Counted from the stretch's first letter, positions 46,843 through 58,966 are shown. The stretch is DNA of 64,000 bases from Phragmites australis (GCF_958298935.1 NC_084943.1:9620001-9684000), one strand, 5' to 3'. The notes: generated by a model not told the origin, from the sequence alone. Translations and numbers: made by a program.

Positions 46843-47949
46843 ATCGGCTTTAGCAATTACCTTACTCACCACATGCCGATCTAATGGTAAGGCGAGCTGA
46901 ATACCTTCACAGTTGTGGCTTTTTCAATGTGGACATCGACGGTGTGAGTGGGTGGGCTTGTAGCGGTACTAGTTTGCTTTGGGAGTAGTTCTAGTACTGC
47001 CGCGCTGAGCGATGCATGATCCAAACGGTTGGGGCTGGTTGGGAAAGGTTGTCACGAGTACCCCCATATTTGCACTTTGGCCGATGGCACAAGTCGAATG
47101 GTCCTCGTGTCGTGTGGGTCCAGAAGTATTCCCCTTTAGGGTGTATAAACAGTTCAAACTGCCGCACTCTCGGTCATGAGCATGCTTCTGTTTATCTGTA
47201 TCGGTCATAGAGTTTCGAGTATGGTTTGTGGTTCGGTATGTGGGAGATGGTGATGTTGGTTCTTGTTACTTATTGATACACATGTTGGTTACAGTTACAC
47301 TTGTTTAGTTGTTAGTTGCAGGGTAGTTTCCATATGTTTTGGTTAAGTTTCAGTCGCTCACACATATGTCTAGGATGCTTAGTGCATATGTTTTACTGAA
47401 CCTATGGCTCATCCTTGCTAATGATCAATGCAAAATCCTTAGAGTAGAGCTATGTATATGTTCTCTATATGGTTCAAGTCTTGTGAGTACCTTCATACTC
47501 ATGCCTGCTCTTTCAAGTACTCCTGCTGCTGACGAAGTGGCTATTTTTGGCTACTTCATGCCTCCCGATCTTGGTGGCGGGCCAGAGTAGTGCATCCTAC
47601 TCTGAAAGTGGAATTTTTGAGACGGTACCTAAGGGCATGCGGTGCCATTCTCTTTTGTTGTTTATAAGTTTAACTTTCCACTACGTAGTTCTTTTGTGGT
47701 TAGGAGTTGAGGGGTTTTGTCTCCTCCTAGCTCGCTTTTGTTGTAAATTGTTGAAATCAGTTGCATGCTTAATACTTGTAATATAAATGTTTATTACTCG
47801 CTCTTTATGAAGCTATGTTGTGATGTACATGTTGGAAGGCATGTGTTCCGATCCTTGAGCACAAAACACGTGCCGGGACTACCGGAGTGGTATTCTGTTT
47901 AAGCGCTAAAGACATGATCATGTCAGTGATCGACTTAGTGATTAATTAG
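46843..47949 (+). repeat. Repeat family E, copy 2
   Basis: It starts within the family (TTAAGCACTGATC) and includes GTCGTGTGGGTCCAGAAG, CACTCTCGGTCATGAGCATGC and GGGACTACCGGA, all found in the other copies. It is interrupted by the solo LTR at 47955. No coding frame is recognised. Confidence 0.6.
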
Positions 47950-47954
47950 AATAC

Positions 47955-48572
47955 TGTTGGGATCGAAGTCCCAGACAAGGTGGGCCTTCGGGAGTGGAGA
48001 TATCGAAGGTCCCTTAGAGTGACACGTGTTGGAAGCGAAACAGTTTTCAATTACCCCTTACGGTTACACTGTGGCTCTATTTATAGCCCGTACCCAGCGA
48101 TCACGGGTTCCATTTACATATCTTACCCCCTAACCTGCTACATTCCCGGAATATCCGGGGGCATTATGGTACAAATGAGCATGATCCCATAATTACAACA
48201 GTACCCAGGATGATCGTAGTCGGGCCCACTGTCGAGCTGGCCATCCCTTCAAAGGGTGTCGAAGCCTTCTTCGCCTGGTCGCATGCCGGGCAGCCTTCAC
48301 CTCCCGGCAAAGGTCAGTTCATGCCTTCACTTGCTCCAAAAGATGCGGGATGCGAACCGGGGCTTCGCTCTCCAGTCGAAGGCAATGAGCCTTTGACTTC
48401 GCCAGTTCAGAATCCTGAAGATGCGGGGGCGCCCGCACCCTTCAACCAACTTCGCCCCCTGATCTCCGCAGCTGACGAACTCTTGCAACAGCACGATAGC
48501 TATCACGTAGCATCTCTAGTAGACTTCGTGGTTCCCTTCGAGTTAGGGGGTGGCGGGAGATGATCCCCAACA
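47955..48572 (-). repeat. Solo LTR of a C-family Tat element
   Basis: 618 bp, TGTTGGGATC...GATCCCCAACA, flanked by a perfect AATAC duplication (47950-47954, 48573-48577). In minus orientation it shows the block GGGAATGTAGCAGGTTAGGGGG also found in the C LTR, and a TATA box. No internal sequence remains, as expected after recombination between two LTRs. Confidence 0.88.
48077..48086 (-). promoter_or_regulatory. TATA box in the solo LTR
   Basis: CTATAAATAG on the minus strand, in the same relative place as CTATAAAAGG of element D. Confidence 0.65.
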
Positions 48573-48577
48573 AATAC

Positions 48578-49533
48578 TGTTTGGATGGTTCCTCACATGG
48601 TCTAACATAAAAGTGATGTGGTAATTGCTTAGCCTTTGCATAGGTCCTTGTTAGAAGTTGAGCGGTGGATGTCACCGTTGTTCGTGAGCTATATGCTTTC
48701 AATTACTGTTTTGAAAGAATAACAAGTTGGGATGATGAGTTGGTGAGATTGAGATGAGATGTGGATAGTGTTAGGGGCAGACCCGGGTGCCATAGAAATT
48801 GAGACGAGATGTGGGTGGTGTTAGGGGTAATTCCGGAGAGGAGACCCAGGTGTCATAGATCATTTGAATCGATTAAGCACTGATCGTTTATGCCGTTGGC
48901 TTAAGCACTTTTTCGTACTACCACATATCCGAATATGGTAAAGATGAGTTGAATTTCTCATGGGGCTATGACCCTTTGGCTTGTTGGCCTCTAGTGCGAG
49001 CAAAGCATGCCTGTAGAGGCATCAAGGCTGCTTGGTAAGTAGACCTAGCTGACATCCGCACCTATAGGTGCATGTTCAAATGGTTCGGGCTTATTTGGAA
49101 AAGGTTTTCATGGGTACCCTCTTGTGCAACTGTGGCTGGTTGCACAAGCTGAATGGTCTCATGTCGTGTGTGGAAAGAAGTACTCCACTGTAGGGTGTAA
49201 GAACAATTCGAATGGCCATGCTCTCGGTCATGAGCATGCTTAATGTCCATTGGACATCAATCGTAAAAAAATTTTCCTTTTGGGAAAAAGAAAAGTATGT
49301 GGGTAGTTATGAGAAGCATGTGCTAATGCTTAATTGAGTTTAGCAAGCTTACATTTCCTAGAGATTATGATCATTGTTGATTAATGCTAGCTGTTCAGGT
49401 CATTTTGTTGATTAAAATGCTGTTTAGCTAAATCAATTTAATTTGTGGCTATTCCTTTCTATTCATCCAAATGCATTATCCTTAGAGTAAAAAATAGTAT
49501 ATACGCATATTGTGTAAGTATGTGAGTACCTTT
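48578..49533 (+). repeat. Repeat family E, copy 3
   Basis: It begins ATGGTCTAAC shortly after the solo LTR, parallel to 33367, and continues through TTAAGCACTGATCG, TACCACATATCCGAATATGG and CTCGGTCATGAGCATGC until element C begins. It lies head-to-tail with copy 2. Around 48780-48850 a short stretch (GAGATGTGG...GTTAGGGG) is repeated locally. Confidence 0.6.
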
Positions 49534-50180
49534 TGTTGGGGAATGGTCTCACGTTCCACTTCGGATGGTGAGTCAAAGTCCACTGGTGGTCGCACACTAA
49601 CGAATAATGCTGTTGTGTCTTAGGAAGCGCAGGCGACGCCTTTGGCGGGCCTTTGGACGGAGACCGAAGGTCGACCTGCGGTGCCAAGTATCAGCGCAGG
49701 CGAAGCCTCTAGCGGGCCTTTGGACGAAGACGGAAGGTCAACCCGCGACGCTGAGTAATAGCACAGGTGAAGTCTCTGGCGGGCCTTCGGATGGAGATTG
49801 AAGGGTGACTCGGGACACATCATCAAGGATGGTTGAAGGTGCCCTAAAGGCCTCTTTGCGACTGGCCTTATGGGGGCTCGGGTGAAGGTGCGCGTCCGTC
49901 GAAGCCCATGTAGCGGTCTGGGGTATAATTGTAAATGAGCAAACGTACTTAATGGTACCAAAATACCCCCAAATATGCTGGGAATGTAGCAGTTAGGGGG
50001 GTAATACTGTAAATTATGGCGTGGAGTGGTTGAGTATAGGTTAGAAAGAGGCCAGCACTGTAACTGATGTGACACATTAATGAGACTATAGATCTGCCCA
50101 TAAACACGTGATGTATCTTGCTACCTTCGACTCTCTCTCGAACGAAGACTTCCTCTAGTTTGCTGACTTAGCGGCCAACA
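49534..50180 (+). repeat. 5' LTR of element C
   Basis: 647 bp, TGTTGGGG...GGCCAACA, with ends forming a 6-bp inverted repeat. Candidate target duplication CCTTT (49529-49533). Inside, a phrase of about 70 bp around GGCGGGCCTTTGGACG recurs three times (about 49630-49810). The inner edge is fixed by the PBS. Confidence 0.82.
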
Positions 50181-50182
50181 AG

Positions 50183-50197
50183 TGGCACTGTCTGTGG
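50183..50197 (+). other. Primer binding site-like sequence, element C
   Basis: TGGCACTGTCTGTGG two bases inside the LTR end. Confidence 0.65.
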
Positions 50198-50217
50198 TGA
50201 TCAAACAATCCGAAGCC

Positions 50218-51660
50218 ATGCCACCTAAAAAGAAGCCAAAGCCACTCGATACATCAGCAACATTGCTAGAGCAGCTGATTCTAGCAGGGGCTTTGATTGA
50301 AACACTACCTTCAGCGGTGTCGGAGCTGGTCAACACTTTGACCGGTGGAGCTAACGGTAGCCAGCAAGGACCCGATGATGTGAATGTGGTGCCCTCAGAC
50401 GATGACAGAGATCATCACAAAGCAGCTCTCTAGGAAGACGCAACAACACCAGCATGAAGGGTTGAAGCTAACCTTTGCAATCGCTTCGAGGCTTCAGCAG
50501 GAGAAAGGGGAAAGGCACATGTTGTTAAAGAATTGGAGAGGTAGATTGCACAGAAAAAACACACAATGGATAGCTTGGCAGTGAGTTAGAAGGCTATGGA
50601 GTATCGCTGGTGAGCTGACGAGGCCAGAAGAACACTGGAGAAGATGCAAGAAGAGATTGACATGTTGCAGTGTGCAAATGAACCGGCTTGCCACATGACT
50701 CCTCCGTAAGCAGTTGCAGCACAACTAGCGTAGGACCTTCGGCATAGGTCATGCGTGGGTGATCCAGAATCACCACTCCCTTTTGGCTTGCAGAATCGAC
50801 CTTGGCCTTCGGGCTTCAAGATGCCATGGGTGGTAATGTTTGATGAAGAGTCAGATCTGAAGGAGTTCGTTATGACTTTCGAGGTGGCACTTGAATCCGC
50901 TGGAGGAGATGACATGACACTAGTGAAGGCCTTTGTGTTAGCAGTCAAGGGGATAGCGAGGTTGTCGAACTCCACATTGCCTCTAGGATCCATTTACTCA
51001 TGGGAGCAGTTGCGCAATGCCCTATATAGTAATATCTAAGGAAATCGAGTAGAGCAGGTTATCACAAGCGATCTCTTCTCACTCAAGCAAATCCCAATGG
51101 AGACACTACAGAGCTATATGGATTGCTTCATACATTTTTGCTGCCAGGTGAAGGGCTTGAGCGAAGACACCATCATCAATGCCACTATCCAAAGCATCAG
51201 AGGAGGCCTTTTGGCGGGAAAGCTTACACACAAGAGGTCGGAGAGTGTGCAGGAGCTCTTCAATAAGATGGTAGAGTACACTAGGTCTGAGTTGGACCAC
51301 CTTCGGAGGAACAGTGAGATGGCAGCATCAAAAATGCTGAAGACAAATGCATCAACCAGAGACACAAACGCTGGCCAGTCTAGAGACAGACCGAAGCATG
51401 TCCAAAAAGCTAAAGCATTTGAATACACATCAAAGCAAAAAGAAATCAACCAGATAGCCCTTCGAACCAATCGAGGTTGCTCGAGAGTTCACCAAAGCAC
51501 ATGGTGGGGGTACTCGAGGAAGTCAGAGTGGTAGAGACTGTTGAGGCCATGGGGGTTGAGGAGAATAGGCTCCGCAGGACCCCGTCACATTGTACTGTGA
51601 GTTGCATGGTGAAGGTGCTAGTCATAGGACTAAGCACTATCCATAGGTTATGGCCATGAA
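50218..51660 (+). pseudogene. Element C gag
   Basis: ATG at 50218 begins MPPKKKPKPLD. After stops near 50431 and 50587 the core appears at 50755-51534: FKMPWVVMFDEESDLKEFV, SNSTLPLGSIYSWEQL, then METLQSYMDCFIHFCCQVKG and LTHKRSESVQELFNKM. These match the general Tat gag architecture. The C-terminal zinc knuckle is not clear. In-frame stops make it non-functional. Confidence 0.78.
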
Positions 51661-52883
51661 AGAAAGCTTAGCGAAATAACCCTTCAATCATGCAAGAACT
51701 ATGCATCATGCCACACATTTTAGACAGGGCGAAGCATGGGAATCCACAAGGACTCATGGCCCAAACACAACATTTGCTAACATGTGGCGACCAATGGCTA
51801 CACTGACACAGCAATATATTCTTGTGCCTTTAGCTCCACCGGACTAGACCTGTGGTCAACTAACGACTTTCCAAGGAGAACTCCGACCGCCTCTGCCATG
51901 ACTAGCAATCAAAGCCCCTTTGAAACCAGCAGATCGGTGGGCACAGTAAACCGTGCATACAATGTTGTGTTGGCAATCACTGGAGGATCTAATCAGGAAA
52001 TTGAATCGAAGAGGCAACGGAAAGAATATGAGCGAAGGGTTAACTATGTTTGTGTAGGCACTACTTATGTCCATTCAAAATGGTCCCATGTGCCCATAAC
52101 CTTCTCACAGGAAGACATGAGGGTTCTAGATTACCCGCATATAGACGCCTTCATCGTTACTGCAAACATTTCAGGAAATGAAGTGCACAGAATCCTCATA
52201 GATGGCGGAAGCTCGCTAGATATCATCTTCACAATGCTTTAGATAGGATGGGCTTGCAACAAAGTGACCTTCAGTAGGCTTAGTCTCCGCTGCTAGGCTT
52301 CAGGGGAAAAGCAATCAATGCTTTGGGAAAGATAGAAATCCCAGTGTCATTTGGCGAAGAGTTAAACTTTCGAATGGAGGACATCACCTTCGATGTGGTT
52401 GATATCAACTATCCCTATAATGCAATTTTCGGACAGGGGGTCCTGAATACATTCGGAGCAATACCACACCATGAATATTTGTGCATGAAGATGCGTGGTC
52501 CTAGAGGTCTCATAACGGTGCTTGGAGATCAACAAGTGGCCTATAGGATTGAAGTGGGAAACACTCTGGGCTGGCGAAATATCCATATAGTAGCTAGATC
52601 TTTGGTGAATCCTAAAGAACACGAAGAGCAACTGCAAGTACAGACGATGGCGGAGGCTAGACCACAAGGCCAAACCAAAAAAGTGCTGCTATGTCAAGAT
52701 AGGCCAGACAAAAAAGTTGTCATCGGGATAGAAATCACAGAAGAAGCTGAGCAAAGGTTGATATTGTTCCGTCGCAACGATGAAGATATCTTCGCTTGGT
52801 CTCCAAGGTATTTGCAAGGAGACAGTAGAGAAATCATTCAACATACTCTAAATGTAGACCCGAATGTGAAGCCCAAGAAGTAA
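51661..52883 (+). pseudogene. Element C protease region
   Basis: The frame around 52060-52240 reads [19 protein letters not shown] followed by [10 protein letters not shown], the aspartic protease active site. After a stop near 52242, 52323-52883 continues with FDVVDINYPYNAIFGQGVLN, the downstream protease motif, and the linker toward RT ending KPKK and a stop. Confidence 0.8.
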
Positions 52884-53530
52884 AAGCTTCGGATCAAAAG
52901 AGAGGGAAGAGACAATGAAGGCTAAGGTGTAGAAGTTGCTTAACACCGGAGTGGTGCATGAAGTATTGCATTCTGAGTGGCTGGCCATCGCGGTGCTAGT
53001 CAAGAAATGTAATGGCAAGTGGAGGATGTGTGTAGATTTCACAGACCAAAACAGAGCTTGTTCAAAGGATGACTTTCCGTTGCCACAAATTGATCAGCTG
53101 GCGGACTCCGCTGCTGGCTGTGAGATGTTGAGTTTTCTGGATGCATATTCTGGGTACCACTAGGTTTTGATGGCGAAGGAGGATAAGGAAAAAACAAGTT
53201 TTAGAACCTACTTCGGTATATATTATTTTGTAAGAATGTCCTTCGGCCTTCAGAATGCTGGTGCCACCTTCGCCAGGTTGGTACAGGCAGTGTTGAAGTC
53301 ACGGTTAGGGCAAAATGTCTCGGCATGCATCGACGACATAGTGGTCAAAAGCATCAGAGAGGACAAACACCTCGATGACCTTTAAGAAACTTTCAAAAAC
53401 CTGCGCAGTGCACGTGTAAAGTTAAACCCAGAAAAATATGCGTTTAGTGTGCGATCTGGAAGGTTGCTGGGCTTCTTGGTCTCGAGAAGGGGCATCGAGG
53501 TAGATCCTCAAAAATTCAAGCAATAATTGA
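52884..53530 (+). pseudogene. Element C reverse transcriptase
   Basis: RT motifs are VVHEVLHSEWLAIAVLV, WRMCVDFTDQNRACSKD, LSFLDAYSGYH, a TAG, then FVRMSFGLQNAGATFARLV and catalytic SACIDDIVVKS. Frame breaks near 53161 and 53383 separate the parts. Confidence 0.85.
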
Positions 53531-54640
53531 CATGAGACCTCCCCAGAGTAGGAAACAAGCACAGCGCCTAGCAGGGAGATTGCCAGCTCCGAACTGGTTC
53601 ATCGCAAAATCAGCCGAGCGAAGCCCACCTTTCTTCAAAATGATAAAAGGATCCAACCCTTTCAAATGGGGCTTGGAGCAGCAGGAAGCCTTCGACGAGT
53701 GGAAGAAATATCTAACGAAGCTCACGGCCCAGTCCAGTCCCGATCCCGAGGCTGAGTTGTTACTGTAGATAGCTGGATCCCCTTTGGTAGTAATTGCCGT
53801 ACTTGTGCAAGAAAGGCAAGAAAGTGACAAATTGCAGAAATTTCTGGTATACTATGTATCGGAGACTTTGGCAGGGTCGAAGAGGTTCTACTCTAAAATG
53901 GAGAAGATGGCCTATGCACTAGTAATGGCATCATGAAAGCTTTGCCATTATTTTACAGCTCACAAGATAACAGTGCCCACCTCCTTACCCTTCATGACAT
54001 GTTTGAAAATTGTGAAGCTATAGGGAGAATTGCAAAATGGGCAGCAGAGATTGCACCACATATGTTAGCTTTTGTCGCAAGAACAGTGATAAAGTCTGAG
54101 GCATTAGCGGAGTTCATGGAGGACTGGACACCACAGGTAGAAACTCCAGAAGAAGTACCGTTAGATCTAGTTTGGATCATGTATTGTGACGGAGCCTGGG
54201 GGGCTTCGGGTGCTGGCGTGGTGGAAGTAGTATCTTCGCCTTTGGCAGTGAAGTTGCGATACACAGCCAGCCTCGAGTTTTGATTGACAAACAATGTTGC
54301 AGAGTATGAAGCAGTTCTCCTCGGGCTTCATAAGGCATGGGCATTGGGCGCCCGTAGGGTCCTAGTTAAGACAGACTCTAAGGTGGTCGCAAGCCAAATT
54401 GAAATGACATTCCAGACGAAGGAGCCGAAACTGGTCAAGTATATGGCAGTGGTGCAAAGCATGGAAAAGCATTTCCTGGGGTTTACAGTCAAGAGCATAT
54501 CAAGGAATGAAAACTTCGAGGCCGATGACCTCACAAAGGTCGCGACACAAAATCTGCCAATACCACCAAATGTATTTTATCAGAGGTTGAAGGTGCCAGC
54601 GTCGAGGCCCCTTTGCAGGAGGCACGCTCTACAACTATAA
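53531..54640 (+). pseudogene. Element C RNase H and second RNase H
   Basis: Connection sequence (PAPNWFIAKSAERSPPFF, FKWGLEQQEAFDEWK) leads to a decayed first RNase H. The second, archaeal-like RNase H at about 54170-54560 shows IMYCDGAWGASGAGVV, NNVAEYEAVLLGL, VLVKTDSKVV and a SRNENFEADDL end. A TGA interrupts it at about 54282. Confidence 0.82.
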
Positions 54641-55485
54641 TTGAGAGCGAAGATTGGCGCTCCCCTATAATGGCATACCTTCACTGTTACTACAAGCCCG
54701 AAGATAATGTTGAGGCAAAGCGCATGGCGCAAAGAGCCAGAAACTACAAAATTATGGGAATTAAATTGTACAAGATGGGAGTTTGTGCACTGATTCTTTG
54801 ATGCATATCCCAAGAAGAGGGGCAAAACTTGCTTAGAGAAATATACAGAGGACTGTGTGGCTAATACATCGGCACTTGAGCACTCATTGAGAAAGTATAC
54901 AGGTAAGGATTCTAATGGCTGAAGGCTATCTTTGATGCAGAGTACATAGTTCAAAGCTGTGTGAAGTGCCAATACTTGGCCAAGGGTTAAAATAGGCCTT
55001 CGACAAAGATGTAGCTCATACCACTAGTCTGGCCATTAATACGGTGGGGAATTCTCATTATCAGATAGTTACCAGTCGGCCCGGAAAACTTGCATTATGC
55101 CGTTGTCGCCCTGGGTGGAGGCGATGCTGCTGGTGAACATAACATCAAAAAATGTCCAAAAATTGTTGTGGAAAAATATCGTCTACCACTTCGGCGTCCC
55201 TCGCGAGGTGACCATTGATAAACGGTATGCAATTTGATAGCAAAGGGTTGAGAAAATTCTGGGAAGGCTTGGGAATTAAAGTCCATTTTGCATCAGTGTA
55301 TCACCCTTGGTATTGCGAAGGCTCACCAATAATTTAGCTGTGGGAAAAAAGCAAAGTAGGTGGGATGGACCTTTCTTGGTGAAGGGGTCGTTAAGGCCCA
55401 GGTCTTATCACCTGGCTACTATTGAAGGGGAAGAGCTTTCGTACACTTGGAATGATGACAACCTTCGCAAGTTTTATGTGTAGTA
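54641..55485 (+). pseudogene. Element C integrase remnant
   Basis: Fragments in shifting frames include a finger-like VQSCVKCQ, then YHFGVPREVTID, FWEGLGIKVHFASVYHP and the C-terminal WDGPFLVKG...WNDDNLRKFYV with stop at 55483-55485. About 100 residues between the core and the C-terminal domain are deleted near 55318. Confidence 0.75.
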
Positions 55486-56010
55486 ACCATTGAAGATGTC
55501 TCCACATTGGTGGTCGAAGTACACAAATCAATGCAGCATTTATGTAATTTTCTTTCTGCAATTGAATCAAAACAATGTATGGGTGTTGTACTCTTTGCCT
55601 CACAAAGCAAACCCTACATCGGGGCGTGAGGTTTTTTAACGAGGCATTGACCTTTGTAAACCCTATTATATATGGAATTACCCCCAAAAAAACATGTACT
55701 TTTGTTGAATTTATGCATAATTCATTGTTGAAGTGTTGCAGGCGTTTGAAAAAAGGAAGCACACCAATCGACAAGAGGCGGGCTAAGAACTCGCCATAAA
55801 ATTCATGGTATGGAATGTCAAAGAAAGACATCTTACCTTTCAGCTTTAGATGGGCGTAAACCCGCAGAAATTTGAAGCTTATTAGTCGCTTCGAAGTTGT
55901 CCATATCTTAAAGCATCTATCTTTCTACAGCATCTTTTCCCTTAGGGCAAAGTAATTATGATTCAGTTACACACATGAATATCTTTGTAATGCCCAAAAA
56001 TAAAGTTGAA
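55486..56010 (+). other. Element C 3' non-coding region, first part
   Basis: No significant frame was found. Phrases such as AAACCCTACATCGGGGCGTGAGG followed by TTTTTAACGAGGC are similar to 3' regions of Tat elements by my recollection only. Confidence 0.5.
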
Positions 56011-56660
56011 GTGCTGCTTGACCTCAAAGAAGGTGGTGCACCTCTGGACTAAAAGTCGGGGGCTAAGAGTGCATGCTCCCGCACCGAAGGCAAAACATAC
56101 GTTCCAAAAAAAAGTCAAAGTGCTACTTGACCTCAAAGAAGGTAGTGCACCTCTCAACAAAGTCGGGGGCTAAGAGTGCCTGCCCCCACATCGAAGGCAG
56201 AACATACCTTCAGGAGCAAAAGCCAAAGTGCTGCTTGACCTCAAAGAAGGCGGTGCACCAGTCGACTAGAAGTCAAGGGCTAAGAGTGTCCTCCCCCGCA
56301 TCGAAGGCAAAACATACCTTTGGGAGAAAAAGCCAAAGTGCTGCTTGACCTCAAAAAGGCAGCGCACCTCTCAACAAAGTTGGGGCCTAAGTGTGCCTGC
56401 CCCCACACCGAAGGAAAAACATGCCTTCAGGAGAAAAGCTGAAGTGCTGCTCTACCTCTTAGAAGGTGGCGCACCTAGCAACTAAAAGTCGGGGGCTAAG
56501 AGTGCTTGCCCCCACACCAAAGGCAAAACATACCTTCAGAAGAAAAAGTCAACGTGTTGCTCGGCCTTAAAAGAGGGTAGTGCACCTCTCGACTCAAAGT
56601 CGGGGGCTAAGAGTGCTTGCCCCCACACCGAAGGCACAAGATACCTTCGGAAACAAAAAA
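56011..56660. repeat. ~109-bp tandem array, six units, in element C 3' region
   Basis: Units begin GTGCTGCTTGACCTCAAAG at about 56011, 56120, 56228, 56338, 56444 and 56554. Each holds GTCGGGGGCTAAGAGTGC and a CACCGAAGGCAAAACATACC-type end. Units are diverged, so the array is not recent. Confidence 0.9.
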
Positions 56661-56934
56661 AAGGGCAGCAAACAAAGATGCCTAACATTCCCGAAAGATG
56701 GACAATGTCTACAAAACAATGTGAAAATTTGGTGAAATAAAAGTTGAAATCTGGACAACCATCGCAACAAAATATGTAATCGTATTTATGATTAAAAACA
56801 ATTATGAAGCAAAACCAAGAAGGGAGATACATCGCCCTTGAGGAATCAGCTGTAGATACTTGGCCTTTGAGCGTGAATAAGCTATTAAACGAAAGGTAAA
56901 TTTGTCGAGGCAGCATCAGTAGTCATCAACAAAC
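56661..56934. other. Spacer between the two arrays of element C
   Basis: A/T-rich sequence without recognised features. Confidence 0.5.
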
Positions 56935-57292
56935 TATGCTTCATGCGCGGTACTACAGAAGAACCCTATAGCTTCAATATCGGGGGGCGGCATTTTCCAA
57001 ATGATGCTTTGCGTGCGGTTCGGCTGAAGGTCCCTACGGCTTCAAAGTCGAGGGGGGGGGGGGCAGAATTTTATAAATGATGCTTCGCGCGTGGTTCTAC
57101 CGAAGGTCCGTATGGCTTCAAAGTCGCAGGGGGATAGCATTTTCCAAATGACGCTTCATGCACGTTCTGCCAAAGGTCCCTACAGTTTCAATGTTGAGGG
57201 GGGGAGGGGACGTCATTTTCCAAATGATGCTTCACGTGCGGTTCTACCGAAGGTCCCTATAGCTTCAAAGTCACGGGAGACGGCGTTTTCCG
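56935..57292. repeat. ~75-bp tandem array, about five units, in element C 3' region
   Basis: Units carry CATTTTCCAAATGATGCTT and GAAGGTCCCTACGGCTTCAA followed by a G run. The G runs vary in length, with twelve G near 57053. Units start at about 56935 (partial), 56991, 57066, 57137 and 57212. Confidence 0.85.
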
Positions 57293-58045
57293 CATCACGA
57301 TTCAGACACAACATGCCACACTATTTACAAAGGCCCTAGGTGGTAGCAAAATTGAAACTAACAGGGCAGGAATCCATGATTATCGTCTTCCGGCTCAGGC
57401 TACAGATCGACGAACATATGCGGAGGCTCGAAGTCTCTGCGCGCAATCCTATGGGCCTCACTCTTAGCCTTTCAGGTCTCTAAAACCGAAAGGCTAAATG
57501 ACTTCTAGAATGCTTTGGAGTTGGCATTCCTTACATCCTAGGACCTACACTTCGCTCTCCAGTACCTCCCAAAATCAATAGCTGGGTGGTGACAGTGGAA
57601 GGAGTCCCAGTAAGACCAAGACATAAAAAAATAGTTCCGCACCACAGTGATGGGAACAACATCTTCTGCTACCTGCGCAATGTTCGAAGGGAGCACCTGT
57701 GCAGGGAGCAAAGATAGTCAAAATATTTAACAATAAATAAAAGCATATATATTACAATATATATTAGTTGGTAACTAAACATTCAAAACCCAAAACAATG
57801 CTTCGTGCACTCTTCACACCTTCTCCTTTTCTTCAGCCACCCTTGTCGTCTCTTTGGCAAAAGGGTCATCCTTCACTTTTGCATGCAGAACAAAGGGTCC
57901 ATGAATACGCATGTGGAAAAAATCTCGAAAGAAGAGCTAAAAAACGTACTCGTTGGCGGTTGATTTCCACCTCCCGGAGGGCGAGCTCGCGGCCATGTTT
58001 ACACCAGTAGTTGGTGGTCTACGATCATGTGGTGGCCTTCGATGC
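57293..58045 (-). other. Possible decayed antisense ORF region of element C
   Basis: On the minus strand a stretch (about 57690-57540) reads VRNYFFMSWSYWDSF and FGRYWRAK, and further along RRDFEPPHMFVD, suggesting old coding sequence with several stops. Its place, antisense and near the 3' end, matches the antisense ORF of element B. No homology to that protein is visible, so this is tentative. CRM copy 4 is inserted at 58046. Confidence 0.35.
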
Positions 58046-58954
58046 TGATGAGGATATCACTCTTTCGGATAGACACACACCGAGTATTCCTCCAACAATA
58101 GGTCTATTGACACGAGCTCGTGCACGTCAACTAAATCATGAGGTGAGCTCGTTCCTTAGTGTTCCTTTATATTTTGATGAGGATGGGATGCTACTGAATA
58201 ATTGTGATGTATTGTTACTTAGGAACACGGGAGAAGAACAGCAAGGGCGCCCAAGCCAAGGTGGAGGCCCAATCCAGTTCGACTCCGTTTCGGAGTCCAG
58301 GATCAGTCTGCACTAAAATCGTCGCCCAGGACGCATACGGACTCCGTTTTTGACGTTCTATACACGTTTGGAAAGCTAAGGAGATAAACTTTCCAACGGT
58401 ACTAGTCCCATGTCCAAATTCTTTCTGAGTCAACGGGAATCGTCGAAACAAGTGGACATCCAGAATCTGTCAGGGTGCTGTGCCACCATCTTTTGGGCCG
58501 TTGGGCCGTGTATCGTGTTGGAGTCCAATAGGGACGCGTCCAGGGGTACTTGGCCGACCCTAGTCTTTTATATACAGTAGCTGCCGCCCTAATTAGGGTT
58601 GGGTTTTGCTTAGACATTGATCTACACACAGTTGTGAGATTTTCGCTCTTGTTCCGGACCGACTAGGCCGCCGCAAGTGTTTGTGGAACCCCGACTTCGA
58701 GTGCTTGAATTCAATTCGCAATATTTCAGATTGCATCTTCTACGTTCTTGCTTGTGTTCTCGGTACGCTTGCAGGGATTGAGCCTTCTTGGCGAGGTCAA
58801 CCGCGCGACTCGGTTGATAACCATCGGAGCTGTGGTGTAGTGATTGCAAGGGAGACGATCTGTTCGGGTCGAAGCCTTTGGATCATCAACGTCGAGTTCT
58901 CCACCCACCGACTTATCACTACCTATCGGAAGATCAGGCCAACATTGCTCATCA
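58046..58954 (+). repeat. 5' LTR of CRM copy 4
   Basis: 909 bp, TGATGAGGATATC...GCTCATCA. It encodes the polyprotein tail up to TAA at 58314-58316, which would be used only from the 3' LTR. TATA-like TTATATAC lies at 58568-58575. Confidence 0.93.
58568..58575 (+). promoter_or_regulatory. LTR promoter TATA-like box, CRM copy 4
   Basis: TTATATAC within CTTTTATATACAG; the corresponding bases are conserved in all four copies. Confidence 0.5.
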
Positions 58955-58956
58955 AC

Positions 58957-58966
58957 TGGTATCAGA
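58957..58966 (+). other. Primer binding site (initiator tRNA-Met type), CRM copy 4
   Basis: TGGTATCAGA two bases inside the LTR end. Confidence 0.87.

Larger units (their letters stand above)
49534..58045 (+). mobile_element. Element C: decayed Tat-clade Ty3/gypsy retrotransposon
   Basis: 5' LTR, PBS, gag, protease, RT, RNase H, second RNase H and integrase occur in order on the plus strand, followed by a long 3' non-coding part that CRM copy 4 interrupts at 58046. Many stops and indels occur. It is less GC-rich than element B and not closely related to it in sequence. The 3' LTR is outside the window. Confidence 0.82.

Noticed and set aside
48210..48563. 117-residue open frame
   Set aside because: It lies entirely in the solo LTR, on the strand opposite to LTR transcription, and shows no domain.
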